A stretch of 64,000 nt of DNA from Acetobacteraceae bacterium H6797. Lineage in GTDB: Bacteria > Pseudomonadota > Alphaproteobacteria > Acetobacterales > Acetobacteraceae. Made by a program: the position numbers and the translations under genes. Shown here piece after piece: positions 61,533-64,000 of this stretch (its first letter is position 1; each line of letters opens with the position of its first letter). The stretch lies in the NCBI GenBank assembly GCA_015223225.1, contig JADFCQ010000004.1:1-64000 (forward strand), in the 5' to 3' direction. The notes under the pieces were generated by a model, which was given only the letters and a program-made list of their open reading frames with translations, was not told where the DNA came from and did not search any database.

Positions 61533-62777
61533 ATGAACGAGCGCATCTCCCTCCCCAAGGACCGCATCCGCATCCTGCTGTTGGAAGGCATCTCTGACAG
61601 TGCCGTCGAGATGTTCCGCCGCGCGGGTTATGAGAATATCACGCGGATGAAGACCGCGCTGGAGGGTGCGGCGCTCGCCGAGGCCATCAAGGGGGTGCAT
61701 CTGCTCGGCATCCGCAGCCGCACGCAACTCAATGAATTCGCGCTGCAGGCCGCCGATCGCCTGATCGCCGCCGGCTGCTTCTGCATCGGCACCAACCAGG
61801 TCAATCTGACGGCCGCCAAGCAGCTCGCCATCCCCGTCTTCAACGCGCCCTTTTCGAACACTCGCTCGGTAGCCGAATTGGTGATCGGCGAGATCGTCAT
61901 GCTGCTGCGCAAGATCCCGGACCGCTCCGCCTCCGCCCATCAGGGTGGCTGGGATAAGTCCGCAGAAGGCAGCCTCGAGGTGCGCGGCAAGACGCTGGGC
62001 ATCGTCGGCTACGGCAATATCGGCAGCCAGCTCTCGGTGATCGCGGAGGCGCTCGGAATGCGGGTCATCTATTTCGACACCATCCCCAAGCTGCCGCATG
62101 GCAATGCCTCGCCCGTCTCTTCCCTCACGGAGCTTCTCACCGCTTCGGATGTGGTCTCGATCCACGTGCCCGAGACCCGCGAGACGGAGAATATGATCGG
62201 CGCCGCCGAGATCGCCGCCATGAAGAAGGGCGCGATTCTCATCAATAATGCCCGCGGCCGCGTCGTTGATCTTGACGCCCTGGCCGAGGCAGTGCGTGAC
62301 GGCCATATCGGCGGTGTTGCCGCCGACGTCTTCCCGGAAGAGCCGAAGCGCAACGGCGACAAGTTCGTCTCTCCCCTCCAGGGCCTGCCGAACGTGATCC
62401 TGACGCCGCATATCGGTGGCTCGACGGAAGAGGCCCAGGAGCGGATCGGCGAGGAAGTCGCCCGCAAGCTGATCGATTACTCGGATACCGGCGCCACGCT
62501 CGGGGCGGTCAACTTCCCCGAGGTCCAGCTCCCGGCCCGCCCGCATGGCACGCGCTTCATGCATGTACACCGCAACGTGCCGGGTGTTCTCGCCGCGCTG
62601 AACGACGCCTTCCGCCACCACAAGCTGAACATCGGCGCCCAGTTCCTGCAGACCGATCCGGAAATCGGCTACGTGGTCGTGGATGCCGATAAGGTGCCGG
62701 ACCCGGATGCGGTGCTGGCTGATCTCCGCGAAGTGCCGGGCACCATTCGGGCGCGCCTCCTCTACGAACGCCACTGA
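61533..62777 (+). CDS. serA: D-3-phosphoglycerate dehydrogenase
   Basis: 414 residues, the short SerA type with an ACT domain (as in E. coli, about 410). It oxidises 3-phosphoglycerate as the first step of serine synthesis. Landmarks: LLGIRSRTQLN near residue 55, NTRSVAELVIGEIVMLLRKI near 109, NAD-binding LGIVGYGNIGSQLS near 156, DVVSIHVPETRETENMIG near 207, NNARGRVVDLDAL near 240, HIGGSTEEAQERIG near 291 with the catalytic His, and the ACT segment FMHVHRNVPGVLAALNDAF near 341, the serine feedback site in relatives. Confidence 0.95.
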   Translation: MNERISLPKDRIRILLLEGISDSAVEMFRRAGYENITRMKTALEGAALAEAIKGVHLLGIRSRTQLNEFALQAADRLIAAGCFCIGTNQVNLTAAKQLAIPVFNAPFSNTRSVAELVIGEIVMLLRKIPDRSASAHQGGWDKSAEGSLEVRGKTLGIVGYGNIGSQLSVIAEALGMRVIYFDTIPKLPHGNASPVSSLTELLTASDVVSIHVPETRETENMIGAAEIAAMKKGAILINNARGRVVDLDALAEAVRDGHIGGVAADVFPEEPKRNGDKFVSPLQGLPNVILTPHIGGSTEEAQERIGEEVARKLIDYSDTGATLGAVNFPEVQLPARPHGTRFMHVHRNVPGVLAALNDAFRHHKLNIGAQFLQTDPEIGYVVVDADKVPDPDAVLADLREVPGTIRARLLYERH

Positions 62778-62801
62778 GCGTCCGTCGGGCACGGTAATCC
62801 G

Positions 62802-62836
62802 CCTCGTCACCCCTTGTAAGAGAAGGGGGGACGAGG
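62802..62836. other. Strong stem-loop between serA and the next gene
   Basis: CCTCGTC (62802-62808) pairs with GACGAGG (62830-62836), and CCCCTT with AAGGGG inside, separated by one A-G mismatch. No T tract. It may stabilise the serA message end or shape the 5' end of the next transcript. Confidence 0.45.
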
Positions 62837-62866
62837 GCAGGCTGCGCCGGTCTGGAGGACCTCACC

Positions 62867-64000
62867 ATGCTCACTCGCCGCTCGATGCTGGCCGCCGCGG
62901 CAGCCGCTGCGTCTCTTAACTACGCCAAGCTCGCCCTGGCCGACACGCCGCCGGGCGTGCTGGTCATGGCCATGCAAATCGACGACATCGCCAGCGGCCT
63001 CGACCCGGCGGAGAGCTTCGAATTCTCGGGCGGGGAAGTGATCGGCAACGTCTACCGCAAGCTGGTCACCAATACCGAGGGCAAGCCGGGCACGCTGGAG
63101 GGCGACCTCGCGGAGACCTGGACGGGCAATCAGGAAGGCACCGAATTCACCTTCAAGCTGAAGAGCGGCCAGGTCTTCGCCTCGGGTAAGCCGGTCACCT
63201 CGGCGGATGTGGTCTATTCTTTTCAGCGCGTCGTGGCCCTGAACAAGAGCCCGGCCTTCATCATCAACCAGTTCGGCTTCACCAAGGATAATATGGCCGA
63301 GCGGATTACGGCGCCGGACGCCAGCACCGTGGTGCTGAAGACGGCCGAGCCGACCGCCATTACCTTCCTACTCTTCTGCCTTTCGGCCGCTGTCGGCAGC
63401 ATCGTGGAGAAGGCCGCAGTCGAGGCCCAGGCCAAGGATAACGACTACGGCAATGGCTGGCTGAAGCAGAATTCCGCCGGCGGCGGCGCCTATACACTGC
63501 GGAGCTGGCAGGCGAGCAACAGCATCATGCTGGATGCCAATTCCTACAATCAGCCGAAGATCCGCCGCGTCATCATCCGCCATGTGGCGGACCCCTCGGC
63601 GCAGTTGCTCGGCCTGAGCCGTGGCGATTTCGATATCGTCCGCAATCTGGCCGCCGACCAGATCACGCAGATCCGCAGCGACGACAAGTACAAGATCATC
63701 ACGCAGCGCCGCGCGAACCTGCTCTATCTCTCGCTGTCGCAGAAGAACCAGTATCTGGCCAAGCCCGAGGTCCGGCAGGCCATCAAGATGGCGCTGGACT
63801 ATGACGGCATCCAGAAGAACATCGTCCCCACGACCTTCGCGGTCCATCAGGCCTTCCTGCCCGAGGGCCTGCCCGGCGCGCTGACGGCCAAGCCCTTCAA
63901 GCAGGACATTGCCGGCGCCAAGGCGCTGCTCGCCAAGGCCGGGCTACCGGACGGGTTCGAGGTATCCTTCGACTACACCTCCTCGGCGCCTTATTCGGAT
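62867..64000 (+). CDS. Peptide/nickel-type ABC transporter substrate-binding protein (N-terminal part)
   Basis: Open from the ATG at 62867 (GGAGG eight bases upstream) to the window edge without a stop, giving 378 residues of a protein usually about 500-550 long. A twin-arginine-like signal (MLTRRSMLAAAAAAASLNYA) precedes a family 5 binding fold: DIASGLDPAESFEFSGGEVI, LAETWTGNQEGTEFTFKLKS, PVTSADVVYSFQRVVALN near 115, GGGAYTLRSWQASNSIMLDA near 205 and VRQAIKMALDYDGIQKNI near 304. It binds oligopeptides, opines or similar compounds in the periplasm. The permease and ATPase genes probably follow outside the window. Confidence 0.92.
   Translation, partial: MLTRRSMLAAAAAAASLNYAKLALADTPPGVLVMAMQIDDIASGLDPAESFEFSGGEVIGNVYRKLVTNTEGKPGTLEGDLAETWTGNQEGTEFTFKLKSGQVFASGKPVTSADVVYSFQRVVALNKSPAFIINQFGFTKDNMAERITAPDASTVVLKTAEPTAITFLLFCLSAAVGSIVEKAAVEAQAKDNDYGNGWLKQNSAGGGAYTLRSWQASNSIMLDANSYNQPKIRRVIIRHVADPSAQLLGLSRGDFDIVRNLAADQITQIRSDDKYKIITQRRANLLYLSLSQKNQYLAKPEVRQAIKMALDYDGIQKNIVPTTFAVHQAFLPEGLPGALTAKPFKQDIAGAKALLAKAGLPDGFEVSFDYTSSAPYSD

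Noticed and set aside
61488-62810. 440-codon minus-strand frame opposite serA
   Set aside because: Shadow of a fully conserved SerA; no recognisable protein features.

Overview
The window is GC-rich bacterial chromosome, densely coded on both strands, with no tRNA, rRNA, CRISPR array, insertion sequence or phage gene that I can see and no gene-free stretch longer than 300 bases. The gene set (BKACE-family cleavage enzyme, DUF2934, DHA2 and TctA transporters, xseB-ispA-dxs order) and an alphaproteobacterial-type LexA box (GTTC-N7-GTTC) in the uvrD promoter point to an alphaproteobacterium. A Roseomonas-like member of the Acetobacteraceae is my best guess, but that is inference from gene content only.

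Layout. 1-9.2 kb: tail of a TctA permease; manC; a DUF1003 protein; two cell-wall enzymes (DUF882 and an L,D-transpeptidase) overlapping by one base; a flavin oxidoreductase; a three-gene sugar-modification operon (epimerase, unknown small protein, DegT aminotransferase); RidA. 9.3-16.7 kb: SRAP protein, SOS-controlled uvrD, prmA, then a binding protein and permease pair of Fe(III) type that lacks an ATPase, and an unknown protein. 16.7-22 kb: an AT-rich intergenic island, gltA, a degenerate SNase-like protein, a CYTH/CHAD protein coupled to a SixA-type phosphatase, and a LolA-like protein.

22-30.2 kb is a coherent catabolic island: SDR and GntR regulator on one strand, and on the other a branched-chain-type ABC importer (binding protein, LivH, and one polypeptide fusing LivM, LivG and LivF), a 3-hydroxyacyl-CoA-dehydrogenase-like enzyme and a BKACE. 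Uptake, oxidation of a beta-hydroxy acid and cleavage of the resulting beta-keto acid, as in carnitine degradation, is the likely logic. 30.3-34.7 kb is a complete Fe(III)-type ABC importer. 34.7-38.4 kb holds an SDR, DUF2934, a class I amidotransferase, a candidate small RNA with its own promoter and terminator, and an EmrB-type exporter.

38.5-50.8 kb is one long minus-strand run: ddaH-like, D-lactate dehydrogenase-like, MFS, Usp, TusA-like, HDAC-like, xseB, ispA, dxs, then two tandem OmpA paralogues with almost identical 3' parts and terminators, then tlyA. 50.9-55 kb: HpcH/HpaI aldolase; a 16-codon aromatic-rich leader peptide with a well-formed transcription attenuator, followed by a tautomerase-family gene without the usual Pro-1; an unknown membrane-anchored protein; moeA and mobB. 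55-64 kb: an MDR reductase, Usp, a fused phosphotransferase/P-loop kinase, pdxH, fabI, aroC, serA and the start of a peptide-type binding protein that runs off the window.

The aromatic-leader attenuator at 51.76-51.88 kb is the observation I rate most worth following up. Next are the triple-fused Liv transporter with its catabolic genes, and the sRNA candidate near 36.8 kb.
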